Positions 24,121 to 33,323 of a DNA stretch of 64,000 bases are shown one piece after another. Under the pieces are notes generated by a model. The model was not told the origin of the DNA, did no database searches, and saw only the letters and a list, made by a program, of their open reading frames with translations. A program made the position numbers and the translations under genes. Source of the stretch: Dyadobacter koreensis (GTDB lineage Bacteria; Bacteroidota; Bacteroidia; Cytophagales; Spirosomataceae); assembly GCF_900108855.1 (NCBI RefSeq), contig NZ_FNXY01000010.1, positions 190,704-254,703 of the forward strand, read 5' to 3'. Each line of letters opens with the position of its first letter. Position 1 is the stretch's first letter.

Positions 24121-25155
24121 TTAGTCAACCTGTAAAAGTTCGTCCTTGTATTTAGGAAGAATGGATAAAAATAGTTCAACAGTTTCTGTGATCGAAGTTT
24201 CAGTTCTTCCACCTGATGCATTTCTATGACCGCCTCCGTTGAAGTAAGTACTGGAAACATCCCGGACAGAAAATTCGCCCACCGACCGGAAAGATATTTT
24301 TACTTCGCCTTTTCTTTCGATAAATAAAGCGGACATCACGACGTTTTCGACTTGAAGTCCGTAGTTAACAATACCTTCTGTTTCGCCAGTGCTGGAATTG
24401 AATCTTTGTAATTCAGCTTCAGTAAGTACCATGTAAGCAGTACGATATTCGGGCAGAACGATTAATTTCTGAGACAGGACGTACCCTAAAAACTGTAACC
24501 GGGAAAGCGGCGAATTGTCGTAGATCAACCGGTGAACTCTACTGGAATCAAAGCCCGTCAACATCAGATCTGCGACGGCCAGATGAACAGCCGAAGTAAC
24601 ATTTCCATGCCTGAAAGAACCGGTATCGGTCATAATTCCTGCATAAAGACATTCTGCCATGGGAATATCGAAAATATCCGTTGTCGGAACATCTCCTTCA
24701 ATTTCCTTTATTAACGCATAAACAAGCTGGGCTGTTGCGGCCGCACCTGTATCCCAGATCATCCACTTGGCAAAATGTTCAGGTTCTAAATGATGATCAA
24801 TCATTAATTTGGGAGCTTTCGCCTCCTGCACAACTTTTCCAAGATCTTTTAGACGTGACAATGCGGAAAAATCGAGGCAGCAAATTAAGGTCGCTTCGTC
24901 AATTCTTCTTTTCGCTTTTCCCATTTCACCAGACTTTTCATACACCATCACTTCGCTCATTCCGGGAAGCCAGCGAAGGTTCGCAGCATAATCGGTTGGG
25001 CTTATAACAGTGACGGTATGGCCTTTTCTGGATAAATAACTTCCCCACCCAAGCGAAGAACCCAGCGCGTCCGCGTCGGGATCCCTATGCATCGTGATGA
25101 CGATTTTTTGAGGAGTAGACAGAAAAGCGACAAGCTCTTCAATGGTTTGATTCAC
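24121..25155 (-). CDS. DHH-family phosphoesterase, NrnA-like
   Basis: The 344-residue product has the DHH domain with HRDPDADALGSSLG (about 23-36), CLDFSALSRL, the diagnostic LMIDHHLEP (about 137-145) and GIMTDTGSFRH, and a DHHA1 domain with the C-terminal GGGHRNASGG. Bifunctional NrnA proteins of this architecture degrade nanoRNA and pAp, or hydrolyse cyclic dinucleotides (GdpP/PDE2-like). No membrane or PAS domain is present, so NrnA-type is more likely than GdpP. It is upstream of the FKBP gene. Confidence 0.92.
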   Translation of the reverse strand: MNQTIEELVAFLSTPQKIVITMHRDPDADALGSSLGWGSYLSRKGHTVTVISPTDYAANLRWLPGMSEVMVYEKSGEMGKAKRRIDEATLICCLDFSALSRLKDLGKVVQEAKAPKLMIDHHLEPEHFAKWMIWDTGAAATAQLVYALIKEIEGDVPTTDIFDIPMAECLYAGIMTDTGSFRHGNVTSAVHLAVADLMLTGFDSSRVHRLIYDNSPLSRLQFLGYVLSQKLIVLPEYRTAYMVLTEAELQRFNSSTGETEGIVNYGLQVENVVMSALFIERKGEVKISFRSVGEFSVRDVSSTYFNGGGHRNASGGRTETSITETVELFLSILPKYKDELLQVD

Positions 25156-25200
25156 AGTTATTTAATTCAAAAAGAAAACTTGGACCCGGCATTTTAATGA

Positions 25201-25208
25201 CAAAATTA
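25201..25208 (-). promoter_or_regulatory. -7 promoter element for the nrnA-like gene
   Basis: Read on the minus strand the octamer is TAATTTTG, an exact TAnnTTTG match, 45 bases upstream of the ATG. No clear -33 partner is seen. Confidence 0.4.
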
Positions 25209-25357
25209 ACAAAACTGTTGGGATTTGTTTAATGTTGAGTACTAAAGGCTTATTCCAACGCCAATGTTTTTGTGCTGAAACGAGGTTCCTTGCAGAATTG
25301 CTGGCTATATAAAATGAAAATTGTAGTTTTACAGCCAAATAAATTATAGCAAACTGT

Positions 25358-25777
25358 ATGTCAACCAATAAGACCTTCACGATGATCAAGCCTGATGCCG
25401 TATTAGACGGGAACTCAGGTTCTATTATCAAAATGATCGAGGCAGCGGGATTCCGTGTTGTGGCCTTAAAGAAAACAAAATTAACTCCCGAGCGAGCAGG
25501 AGAATTTTATGCAGTACATAAAGAAAGACCTTTCTATAACGATTTATGTGCATACATGTCATCAGGACCTATTGTTCCGATGATTCTTGAAAAAGAAAAT
25601 GCTGTGGCTGATTTCCGTACATTAATCGGTGCGACGAATCCTGCAAATGCAGACGAAGGAACAATCCGTAAATTGTTTGCCAAATCAATTGAAGCAAATG
25701 CAATTCACGGTTCTGATTCTGATGAAAATGCTCAAATCGAAGGTAACTTCTTTTTTGCTCACACAGAGCAGTTTTAA
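25358..25777 (+). CDS. ndk: nucleoside diphosphate kinase
   Basis: Ndk balances nucleoside triphosphates by a ping-pong reaction through a phosphohistidine. The 139-residue product has TFTMIKPDAV at the N terminus and the active-site motif NAIHGSDSDENA with His117. Length is normal. Upstream, TAGTTTTA (25324-25331) is a one-mismatch -7 element with a TTG 23 bases before it (25298-25300), a plausible promoter. Confidence 0.98.
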   Translation: MSTNKTFTMIKPDAVLDGNSGSIIKMIEAAGFRVVALKKTKLTPERAGEFYAVHKERPFYNDLCAYMSSGPIVPMILEKENAVADFRTLIGATNPANADEGTIRKLFAKSIEANAIHGSDSDENAQIEGNFFFAHTEQF

Positions 25778-25791
25778 AAAACGAGGTATTT

Positions 25792-25838
25792 CAAAAAGTA
25801 AAGGCCTGTTGTCGTAGACTGCAGGCCTTTACTTTTTG
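25792..25838. terminator. bidirectional terminator between ndk and the fasciclin gene
   Basis: A perfect 17-bp inverted repeat (25792-25808 and 25822-25838; arm CAAAAAGTAAAGGCCTG) encloses a 13-base loop. A and T runs at its base let it work for both convergent genes. Confidence 0.93.
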
Positions 25839-25849
25839 AGAATTCAAGA

Positions 25850-26371
25850 TTATCTGACAGGTACTAAAACTCTGCTTACTACCTGAATTATTCCATTGTC
25901 TGCATTAATATTTTTGGTACTGACAGTTGCACCGTTGATCGTCAAGGATGTATCAGATATAGATGCTTTTTTTACAATGAGACTATCACCGGCAATATAG
26001 CCATCGTATGTCTGCTCTTTAAGCTCTTCATATCGTATCTTCCCTTTAAGGCTATGTTTAAATACAAATTTTCTAGCCAAAGAATCAGGTAAGGCATTAA
26101 CCATGGCCGCAGTTACAGACGAATTAATAAAAGCTGCATTGTTGGGAGCAAAAAGCGTTAGATTTTCTGTCCTAAACTCATCACTGAGGTTATTGTCTAA
26201 AATAATTTCTCTAAGTATCGAAAACTCATCGTTTTGCATAATTACATCCGTAATTGTTTTCGGCTTAACAATATCGTCATCATTTTCTTTGCAGGATGTT
26301 ACTATGCTGGTAAATACTGTGACAGACAAAAAAAATGCCACGTAACGCCCTATAAAGTTGATTTTTTTCAT
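25850..26371 (-). CDS. fasciclin-domain lipoprotein
   Basis: The 173-residue product has a lipoprotein signal peptide with Cys27 in IVTSC, then an acidic linker and one FAS1 domain (about 38-173). The domain shows the H1-like motif TLFAPNNAAF, a central FKHSLKG in place of the usual YHV box, and the C-terminal GIIQVVSRVLVPV. FAS1 proteins mediate adhesion or bind small molecules at the surface. It is monocistronic. Confidence 0.88.
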   Translation of the reverse strand: MKKINFIGRYVAFFLSVTVFTSIVTSCKENDDDIVKPKTITDVIMQNDEFSILREIILDNNLSDEFRTENLTLFAPNNAAFINSSVTAAMVNALPDSLARKFVFKHSLKGKIRYEELKEQTYDGYIAGDSLIVKKASISDTSLTINGATVSTKNINADNGIIQVVSRVLVPVR

Positions 26372-26465
26372 AGCTTCGAATCGGTTTAATTTTTGTAAAA
26401 CTAATTGAAAATGTAGTTTGGTGAATTGTTAAACTAATTTTTTTTAATCCTAATCCCAAGAAAAC

Positions 26466-27101
26466 ATGTTAAAGTTTAAGTTTTTGGCCGCATGCTGTGC
26501 GGTAATTCTGTTCACAAGCTCTGCCTTTCTCGTCATTCGGGAGGACAGAACTGTAACTAAAAAGAAGACTGTAAAATTGTTCAACGGTAAAGATTTAACC
26601 GGCTGGAAAATCAATGGTACCGAAAAATGGTATGCCGAAAAAGGCGAACTGATCTGTGAAAGTGGCCCTGATAAAGAATATGGCTACCTGACGACGGACA
26701 AATTTTATAAAGATTTTGACCTGTCTCTGAAATTTAAACAGGAGGCAAATGGAAACAGCGGCGTATTTTTCAGATCAACAGTCGAAGGAACAAAGGTAGC
26801 AGGATGGCAGGTTGAAGTTGCTCCGCCGAATCACGATACGGGTGGTGTTTACGAATCTTATGGCCGCGAGTGGCTTGTAAAAATTCCTGACGAAAAAGAA
26901 GGATTCCTTAAAATGGGTGAATGGAATACATTGAGAATACGCGTGGTTGGACCTAAAGTTCAAACCTGGTTAAACGGCAATGCAATGGTTGATTTTGATG
27001 ATGCAAAAATTGGTGCTGCAAATGGCTCAATCGCGCTTCAGATTCACTCAGGCGGCGGTATAAAAGTTCGTTGGAAAGACTTAATTCTGGAAGAATTGTA
27101 G
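26466..27101 (+). CDS. DUF1080 (3-keto-disaccharide hydrolase fold) exported protein
   Basis: The 211-residue product has a signal peptide (residues ~1-22) and one DUF1080 domain with hallmarks LFNGKDLTGWK, FDLSLKFKQEANGNSGVFFRS, GWQVEV and WNTLRIRVVGPKVQTWLNG. The family adopts a concanavalin/LamG-like sandwich; some members cleave 3-keto-glycosides made by Gfo/Idh oxidoreductases. No such partner is adjacent, so substrate is unknown. It is one of two DUF1080 genes in the window. Confidence 0.88.
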   Translation: MLKFKFLAACCAVILFTSSAFLVIREDRTVTKKKTVKLFNGKDLTGWKINGTEKWYAEKGELICESGPDKEYGYLTTDKFYKDFDLSLKFKQEANGNSGVFFRSTVEGTKVAGWQVEVAPPNHDTGGVYESYGREWLVKIPDEKEGFLKMGEWNTLRIRVVGPKVQTWLNGNAMVDFDDAKIGAANGSIALQIHSGGGIKVRWKDLILEEL

Positions 27102-27178
27102 AATTCCGATTCGATATTCATTTCCATTGTTTCGAAGTTCATGCTGCATTAAAGCGCAGTTCGTCGGAATTCAATAAC

Positions 27179-27246
27179 GAAAAGGCTTCATGGCTGATAG
27201 ATTTGTGTCAATAAAAGACAAAGTGTATCAGTTGTGAAGCTTTTTT
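27179..27246 (+). terminator. terminator after the DUF1080 gene
   Basis: A long hairpin pairs GCTTCA (27184-27189) with TGAAGC (27234-27239) and CTGATA (27193-27198) with TATCAG (27225-27230), followed by TTTTTTATTTT. It lies 78 bases after the stop. Confidence 0.7.
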
Positions 27247-27310
27247 ATTTTCGGCTTTTGGAGAACAGGTGCTTTTATGACAAACGATACTGAGAGATGT
27301 TGAATATTAT

Positions 27311-28744
27311 ATGGAAAATAAAAAGAAGCCTTTGCGCATGACTGGCACCTCGCTTGAGGGAAAAGATTTTAGTAATATGGATCTGGAAGGTGCTGATTTC
27401 AGCTTTTCGAGCCTTGAAGGAATAAATTTCGATGGCTCTAATCTTCGCAATGCCAAAATTCGTTTTGCTTCACTGGAAAAAGCTACTTTTCGAAATGCTG
27501 ATCTGACAAATGCTGATATGAGTTTCAGCAGTCTGACCGATACCGATATGACCGGTGCGAAGATTGAGGGTGCGAATTTCAGTTTTTCCTCTCAGGGTAA
27601 ATCTTTCAACTGGCAGGATCTCAACCTGATCGGCCTGATCCAAAGCCAGAGCTGGGTAGGAACTGTGGTCGCCGCTTTCATCGGAGCACTGATGTTATAT
27701 GGAACGAGCGCCATTTTATATTTTACACTGGAAATTATTTACACCTCCAATCCGCTCCGGGTTCAGCTGAATCAATATTTGATCGCTCAAAATGTTATTG
27801 GTGGCGTCTTCACCGTTTTGATCGCCCAAAATCTGGCAATCTGGCTGGATTCCATGATCGAAAAGATATTTTTTCGTCATTTGGTTTTGAGTTTGATCAT
27901 TTCACTTTTTCATATGAGCTTGGCAGCCGGGATGTACTATCTTTTTGGAAAAAGTATATTTCAGGCGCTTAAGGTTCAAGATCCGGCGGCCGCGGTTCAA
28001 AATAATGCATGGTATTGGTATACAGTCGGACCCATCATTATTGCCAACGTTTTTTATTATCTGGCACGGCAGGGGAGGCAATTGTCCCGCAAAATATCGG
28101 ATCAGGAATATCAGCTGCTGAATCTGGAAAAGCTGAAAACAAGAGCTGAACTGGATGCTTTACAAGCCAGGATCAATCCTCATTTTTTATACAATTCGTT
28201 AAATAGTATCGCCAGCCTTGTTCACGAAGATCCGGACAAAGCTGAGGAAATGACGCTGCTGTTATCGAAACTTTTCCGTTATACCACAGGCCGTAAGAAC
28301 CGGGATTACTTTGATACCATTGAAAATGAACTTGAAATGGTTCAAACCTATCTGCAGGTTGAGAAGGTCAGGTTTGGCGACAGGCTTCAATTTGAAGTTG
28401 AAGTGTCAAACCCTGTACTTAAACATCTCCAGGTACCGAAGTTTATATTGCAGCCTATTGTAGAAAATGCGATCAAACATGGTATTGCAAAATTGGCGGA
28501 TCAGGGGAAAATTATTGTGAAAATTTATGAGGAAAATGGGTGGCTGCATCTTTGTGTGCACGACAACGGCCCTTTGTTCTCAGATACCATGGGCGCTGGT
28601 TATGGTATCCGCAGTATCCAGGAAAAAATGAAATTGTTATACGGCGACGACGCGAAACTTGAACTTCATAACGAGCCCGGTAAATCGGTTAACATTTCGA
28701 TTTTAAAAACGGCCATCGAGAAAGGACACGAAGAAAATGAGTAA
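27311..28744 (+). CDS. pentapeptide-repeat sensor histidine kinase (LytS/YehU type)
   Basis: The 477-residue product has an unusual layout. Residues 11-95 are pentapeptide repeats (for example SLEGINFDGSNLRNAKI), with no signal peptide before them. Residues ~113-255 hold about four transmembrane helices. A coiled linker leads to a His_kinase domain with the phosphoacceptor His291 in INPHFLYNSLNSI, and a HATPase domain with Asn386 (VENAIKHGI), DNG (418-420) and GAGYGIRS (428-435). The kinase part looks active. The repeat domain is predicted cytoplasmic. A LytTR response regulator follows 73 bases downstream, its likely partner. Confidence 0.9.
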   Translation: MENKKKPLRMTGTSLEGKDFSNMDLEGADFSFSSLEGINFDGSNLRNAKIRFASLEKATFRNADLTNADMSFSSLTDTDMTGAKIEGANFSFSSQGKSFNWQDLNLIGLIQSQSWVGTVVAAFIGALMLYGTSAILYFTLEIIYTSNPLRVQLNQYLIAQNVIGGVFTVLIAQNLAIWLDSMIEKIFFRHLVLSLIISLFHMSLAAGMYYLFGKSIFQALKVQDPAAAVQNNAWYWYTVGPIIIANVFYYLARQGRQLSRKISDQEYQLLNLEKLKTRAELDALQARINPHFLYNSLNSIASLVHEDPDKAEEMTLLLSKLFRYTTGRKNRDYFDTIENELEMVQTYLQVEKVRFGDRLQFEVEVSNPVLKHLQVPKFILQPIVENAIKHGIAKLADQGKIIVKIYEENGWLHLCVHDNGPLFSDTMGAGYGIRSIQEKMKLLYGDDAKLELHNEPGKSVNISILKTAIEKGHEENE

Positions 28745-28817
28745 AAGCTTCTTTTGAAGTCTTCTGTAAAATAATTGTTAAGATCTGCGGTCCTGTCAAC
28801 ACGAAATAATAATAAAA

Positions 28818-29600
28818 ATGAATTTCCCTCTTAAAACAATATTGATCGACGATGAACCTTTAGCGCTTAGCAGGCTGAGAAGATTGCTCGAAAAACATCA
28901 GGAAACTTTTATCATTGTAGCCGAGGCTAAAAACGGCGCGGAAGGTTTGCTTGAAATTGACAAACACAATCCTGACGTGATCTTTCTTGATATAGAAATG
29001 CCGCTTCTGAACGGTTTTGAAATGTTGGCAAAGCTTACAAAAATGCCGCTGGTTGTTTTTTCAACAGCGTATGATCAATATGCGATCCGGGCATTCGAGG
29101 AAAACTCGGTGGACTATCTATTAAAACCTGTCGAAAATGACAGACTTTTAAAAACGATCGAAAAGATCCGAAATATTCTTCAGGCTGGTTTCAAGACGGG
29201 AGAAAGTCATAACCCCTATTCGGACAATCTTTTACGTCTGCTGGAAGAAATGAAGCCTAAGAAGGAAATATTTTCTTTGTCGGTCAAATCCGGAGACAAA
29301 ATTCTGCTGATACCCCTCACTGAAATTACGCATTTTGAGGCGGAAGAAAAGTATGTTTTTCTAAACACGCTGGACGGACAAAAATATCTTCTCAATTACA
29401 CACTGACTTCACTCGAAGAAAAGCTGCCGACGCATTTCCTGCGAATCAGCAGAGCGGGCATCGTTAATTCTCATCACATCAAAGAAATTCAGAAGCACTT
29501 CAACGGAAAATACGTCGTTGTTATGCGTGATAAGAAGGTGTCTCAACTGCAAAGCGGAAGCACTTACGGGGAAGTCATCCGCCATCTTCTTGATAATTAA
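28818..29600 (+). CDS. LytTR-family response regulator
   Basis: The 260-residue product has a receiver domain (6-122) with acidic residues Asp11/Asp12, phosphoacceptor Asp58 in VIFLDIEMP, Thr83 and Lys103 in LLKPVEND. A LytTR DNA-binding domain follows (about 153-258), with FSLSVKSGDKILLIPLTEI and HFLRISRAGIVNSHHIKEI. It probably takes phosphate from the preceding kinase. LytTR regulators bind paired direct repeats upstream of target promoters; targets here are unknown. Confidence 0.94.
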   Translation: MNFPLKTILIDDEPLALSRLRRLLEKHQETFIIVAEAKNGAEGLLEIDKHNPDVIFLDIEMPLLNGFEMLAKLTKMPLVVFSTAYDQYAIRAFEENSVDYLLKPVENDRLLKTIEKIRNILQAGFKTGESHNPYSDNLLRLLEEMKPKKEIFSLSVKSGDKILLIPLTEITHFEAEEKYVFLNTLDGQKYLLNYTLTSLEEKLPTHFLRISRAGIVNSHHIKEIQKHFNGKYVVVMRDKKVSQLQSGSTYGEVIRHLLDN

Positions 29601-29922
29601 TAACCTTGCAACCGGGTGTGCTGTTTAAAATATTGATTTTGAAGACGGCATACTTATTCCTAAATTGCGCCCTTGTTAAAATCCGACGTCTGAGTAATTG
29701 CTTTAATGTACTGTTTATCAGTACATTTGTGTTCTAGGCTCAAATTTTTGTTGTTGAAATTTAATATTTTTCGACACAATCGCATCACAATCTGCGTACC
29801 TGAATGGAGCAGATGGTATGCATTACATGTCGAATTTCAAAAAACATCAAATAGAATTTATAAGATCGGCGTATAATGGTTCGTTTGTTTTTGTTAAAAA
29901 AGGTTAAAAGAGTTCAGATATA
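29601..29922. other. intergenic region with a perfect inverted repeat
   Basis: This 322-base gap holds no gene I can support. A perfect 9-bp inverted repeat AATGTACTG/CAGTACATT lies at 29705-29713 and 29719-29727 (loop TTTAT). It is followed by TTTGTG... rather than a T run, so it is a weak terminator for the regulator gene or an operator. The 195 bases before uppS are A/T-rich, with no exact TAnnTTTG seen. Confidence 0.5.
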
Positions 29923-30675
29923 ATGAAAGAACTCATTGATTCGGGCAATCTGCCGAAGCACATAGCCGTTATCATGGATGGTAACGGTCGGTGGGCACAG
30001 AACCAGGGAGCGGCACGTGTTTTCGGCCATCGTAATGCAATTAAGGCAGTAAGAGAGGTTACCGAAGGTTGTGCAGAGCTCGGAGTATCCTACCTGACGC
30101 TTTACGCATTTTCAACAGAAAACTGGGCTCGCCCTCAGTTTGAAGTTCGCGCTTTAATGGAATTGCTGGTACAGTCTATCCGTAATGAGCTTCCAACCAT
30201 GCAGAAAAATAATGTAAGGCTGGATACCATCGGTGATATGGCAAGCTTGCCGGGAAGTTGTCAAAACCAACTGAACGAAGCGATCGAAGCTACCCGTCAA
30301 AATACAGGGCTTAATTTAATTCTCGCACTGGGTTACAGTGGAAAATGGGACATTCTGCAGGCGACCAGAAAAATCGCGGCAGAAGTACAGATGGGAAATA
30401 TCAAGCCGGAAGACATCAATGAAACTTTGTTGACTAAAAATCTTTCCACAGAAGACAGGCCGGAAGTTGATCTGATGTTACGTACTGGTGGCGATCACCG
30501 GATAAGTAACTTTCTATTGTGGCAGCTGGCTTATGCCGAGCTGTATTTTTACGAAGACCTTTTTTGGCCCGATTTCCGCAAGGATCATCTTTATCAGGCA
30601 ATTTTGGCATACCAGAAAACGGAACGGCGTTTTGGTAAAACCGGTGAACAAGTAAAAGCGAATGGAGCTAAGTAG
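29923..30675 (+). CDS. uppS: isoprenyl transferase (undecaprenyl diphosphate synthase)
   Basis: This cis-prenyltransferase makes the C55 lipid carrier for peptidoglycan and O-antigen synthesis. The 250-residue product has catalytic Asp19 in IAVIMDGNGRWA, the YLTLYAFSTENWARP segment and the C-terminal RTGGDHRISNFLLWQLAYAE (usually RTSGE.RISNF). Length is normal. It is 6 bases upstream of bamA, an envelope biogenesis pairing. Confidence 0.96.
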   Translation: MKELIDSGNLPKHIAVIMDGNGRWAQNQGAARVFGHRNAIKAVREVTEGCAELGVSYLTLYAFSTENWARPQFEVRALMELLVQSIRNELPTMQKNNVRLDTIGDMASLPGSCQNQLNEAIEATRQNTGLNLILALGYSGKWDILQATRKIAAEVQMGNIKPEDINETLLTKNLSTEDRPEVDLMLRTGGDHRISNFLLWQLAYAELYFYEDLFWPDFRKDHLYQAILAYQKTERRFGKTGEQVKANGAK

Positions 30676-30681
30676 AATTAT

Positions 30682-33273
30682 ATGAACCTGGTGAGAAACT
30701 TTATAAAAACATTCGTACAGAGTAATTGGGCACTAACAGGAGTATTGTTATGCTGGTGTTTTTCGGTTGAGGCGCAAAAAATCGGATTGGGAAGCAATGC
30801 AAAACCTGCTCCTTCATCTGCCAATATGGGAATCGATCCTGCCAATCCAAAAGAATATACTATTGCAGAAGTTACGGTTTCAGGAACTCAGTTTCTGGAT
30901 CCGAATTCGATGGTTTCTATCTCAGGCCTTAAACCTGGTGATAAAATCCGTGTTCCGGGTCCGGCAATTCCATCTTCTATTAAAAGAATGATGGATTTTG
31001 GTACATTGGATGATGTAGAAATCGCTGCAACCAAAGTAGAAGGTGAGAAAATCTGGCTGAATATTCATATCAAGGAGCGCCCGAGACTTTACAAAGTATC
31101 TTTTTCAGGAGTCCGCAAAGGAGAACGAGAAACGCTTAACGATAAAGTAAAGTTGATCAAAGGACGTGTAATTACGCCGACGGTAATAAAAAATACGCAG
31201 CTTGTTATCAAGAAGTATTATATGGATAAGGGCTTTTACAACACCAAGGTGAAGGTGGTGCAAATTCCGGATTCTACACGTGGTCAGGCGACGCTTAACT
31301 TTACAATTAACAAAGGAAGTAAAGTTAAAATTGAAAAGATCAATATTGAAGGCAATACGGATATCAGCAGCACAACCCTGAAACGTAAGATGAAGGGAAC
31401 AAAGCAGAAACGCATTGGCCGATTGTTTAATCCATCAAAATATATTCCTAAAAAATACGACGAGGATAAGGAAAAACTTATTGCTTACTACCGTAAAAAC
31501 GGTTACCGTGACGCTACGATTGAGTTCGATACGATTAAAAGTAATGGCGAAACGATTAGCATCAACATGAAGATTGATGAAGGTAAAAAGTACTTTTACC
31601 GCAACATTACCTGGACTGGTAACTACTTATATCCATCAAAAGCATTGGGTGAAAAGTTAGGGATCAACAAAGGAGATGTCTACAATCCGGAAGAACTTGA
31701 CAAGAAAATTAACGGGATTCCTGGTAATGATATCAGCTCGATATACATGGATGACGGTTATCTATATTTCCGTATTGAACCAACTGAAAAAGCGGTTGAA
31801 GGGGATTCGATTGATGTTGAACTTCGTATGTTTGAAGGCAAGCAGGCAACGATCAACCGTATTATTCTGAATGGTAATACAAAGACCAGTGACCGTGTGG
31901 TTTTGCGTGAACTTTTCACGTTGCCGGGACAGAAATTCAGTAAAACGGAAATAATCAACACGCAGCGCCAGCTTTCTCAAATGGGCTATTTCAACCCTGA
32001 GAAAATTGCTCCAAACCCGATTCCAAATCCTCAGGATGGAACGGTAGATATCGAATGGAACGTGGAAGAAAAACCGTCCGACCAGATTGAGCTTTCCGGA
32101 GGTTGGGGTGGTTATATCGGTTTTGTAGGCACGTTGGGTCTTGTTTTCAATAATTTCTCGTTGCGTAACATTCCGAACCGTGAAACATGGAGACCGCTTC
32201 CATCAGGTGACGGTCAGAAATTGTCTCTTCGTTTCCAGGCAAATGGTAAGCAATATCAGACCTATTCAATGTCTTTCAGTGAGCCATGGCTTGGTGGAAA
32301 AAAACCGATCAACTTCGGTGTTTCTTTGCAGCACACAGTTTATCGCGTTGCAAATTATAACAATATTTATTCAACTGGTGGAAGCGGGAGCCTTAGCTAC
32401 CGTGGAGGTTATTACAACACCGGTGTTACATTTTCGCTTGGACGTCGTTTGAAAGAGCCGGACCGTAACCTTGTTTTGACTCACTCTTTGTCATACCAGC
32501 GTTATCGTCTTGATAGTTTGGATATCTTCCGCATTGGGTATAACAATGGGGTTTCAAACAACGTATCATTCAATACAACGATTTCAAGAAATACATTAAG
32601 TGATTTCCAATTCCCAAGAAGCGGTTCGAACATCTCTTTAAGCATGACGTTGACGCCTCCTTATTCTGCACTTCGCAAGAATGATTACAAGGATATCAGC
32701 GACACTTACCGTTGGGTAGAATACCACAAATGGATGTTTGACGCGACGTACTATGCAACCATCACAGGAAAGCTTGTTTTGAGTGCTAGAACGCACATGG
32801 GTTATCTGGGTAGATACAACAAGAAACTGGACTTTAGTAAATTCGGACGGTTTATTGTCGGCGGGTCAGGTTTGGCGGGACAAGGTTCGTTTTCACTGGC
32901 TGACCAGGATATTATTGGTCTTCGTGGTTACGAAGATCAAAAGGTTGGGCCATTGACGCAGAGCGGTTTCCCGGCATCAGGTGGAGGTATCGTTTACAAC
33001 AAATATGTAATGGAGCTTCGTTACCCTGTTTCTCTAAATCCGCAGGCCACAATTTTCATTCTGGGTTTTGCCGAAGGTGGTAACAACTGGGGAAGTTATA
33101 AAGAATTTAATCCTTTTGATCTGAAGAGATCTGCCGGTGTGGGTGCCCGTATTTTTATGCCTGCTTTCGGTCTGTTAGGTATCGACTGGGGTTATGGATT
33201 TGACACCATCCAGGGCTCGACTCAGAAAAGTGGTGCGCAATTCCACTTTACAATCGGTCAGCAGATCAGATAA
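30682..33273 (+). CDS. bamA: outer membrane protein assembly factor BamA
   Basis: BamA inserts beta-barrel proteins into the outer membrane. The 863-residue product has a signal peptide (cleavage near SVEAQ, residue ~31), POTRA domains over about 50-460 (for example KIEKINIEGNTDISSTTLKR and TINRIILNGNTKTSDRVVLR), and a C-terminal barrel (about 480-863). The loop-6 signature appears as IIGLRGYEDQKVG, and the protein ends in a barrel strand (AQFHFTIGQQIR). It is operonic with uppS and the two ompH genes. Confidence 0.96.
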   Translation: MNLVRNFIKTFVQSNWALTGVLLCWCFSVEAQKIGLGSNAKPAPSSANMGIDPANPKEYTIAEVTVSGTQFLDPNSMVSISGLKPGDKIRVPGPAIPSSIKRMMDFGTLDDVEIAATKVEGEKIWLNIHIKERPRLYKVSFSGVRKGERETLNDKVKLIKGRVITPTVIKNTQLVIKKYYMDKGFYNTKVKVVQIPDSTRGQATLNFTINKGSKVKIEKINIEGNTDISSTTLKRKMKGTKQKRIGRLFNPSKYIPKKYDEDKEKLIAYYRKNGYRDATIEFDTIKSNGETISINMKIDEGKKYFYRNITWTGNYLYPSKALGEKLGINKGDVYNPEELDKKINGIPGNDISSIYMDDGYLYFRIEPTEKAVEGDSIDVELRMFEGKQATINRIILNGNTKTSDRVVLRELFTLPGQKFSKTEIINTQRQLSQMGYFNPEKIAPNPIPNPQDGTVDIEWNVEEKPSDQIELSGGWGGYIGFVGTLGLVFNNFSLRNIPNRETWRPLPSGDGQKLSLRFQANGKQYQTYSMSFSEPWLGGKKPINFGVSLQHTVYRVANYNNIYSTGGSGSLSYRGGYYNTGVTFSLGRRLKEPDRNLVLTHSLSYQRYRLDSLDIFRIGYNNGVSNNVSFNTTISRNTLSDFQFPRSGSNISLSMTLTPPYSALRKNDYKDISDTYRWVEYHKWMFDATYYATITGKLVLSARTHMGYLGRYNKKLDFSKFGRFIVGGSGLAGQGSFSLADQDIIGLRGYEDQKVGPLTQSGFPASGGGIVYNKYVMELRYPVSLNPQATIFILGFAEGGNNWGSYKEFNPFDLKRSAGVGARIFMPAFGLLGIDWGYGFDTIQGSTQKSGAQFHFTIGQQIR

Positions 33274-33323
33274 TATTATAGATCGCTTTTCGTTAAACCT
33301 ATTTAAATTATTAGCGGCTTGGC

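Noticed and set aside
25324..25331. TAGTTTTA as a separate promoter feature for ndk
   Set aside because: It has one mismatch to the -7 consensus; it is mentioned in the ndk entry but not listed as a feature of its own.
27197..27204. TAGATTTG as promoter of the histidine kinase gene
   Set aside because: It matches TAnnTTTG but lies inside the terminator hairpin of the upstream gene; a chance match is likely.
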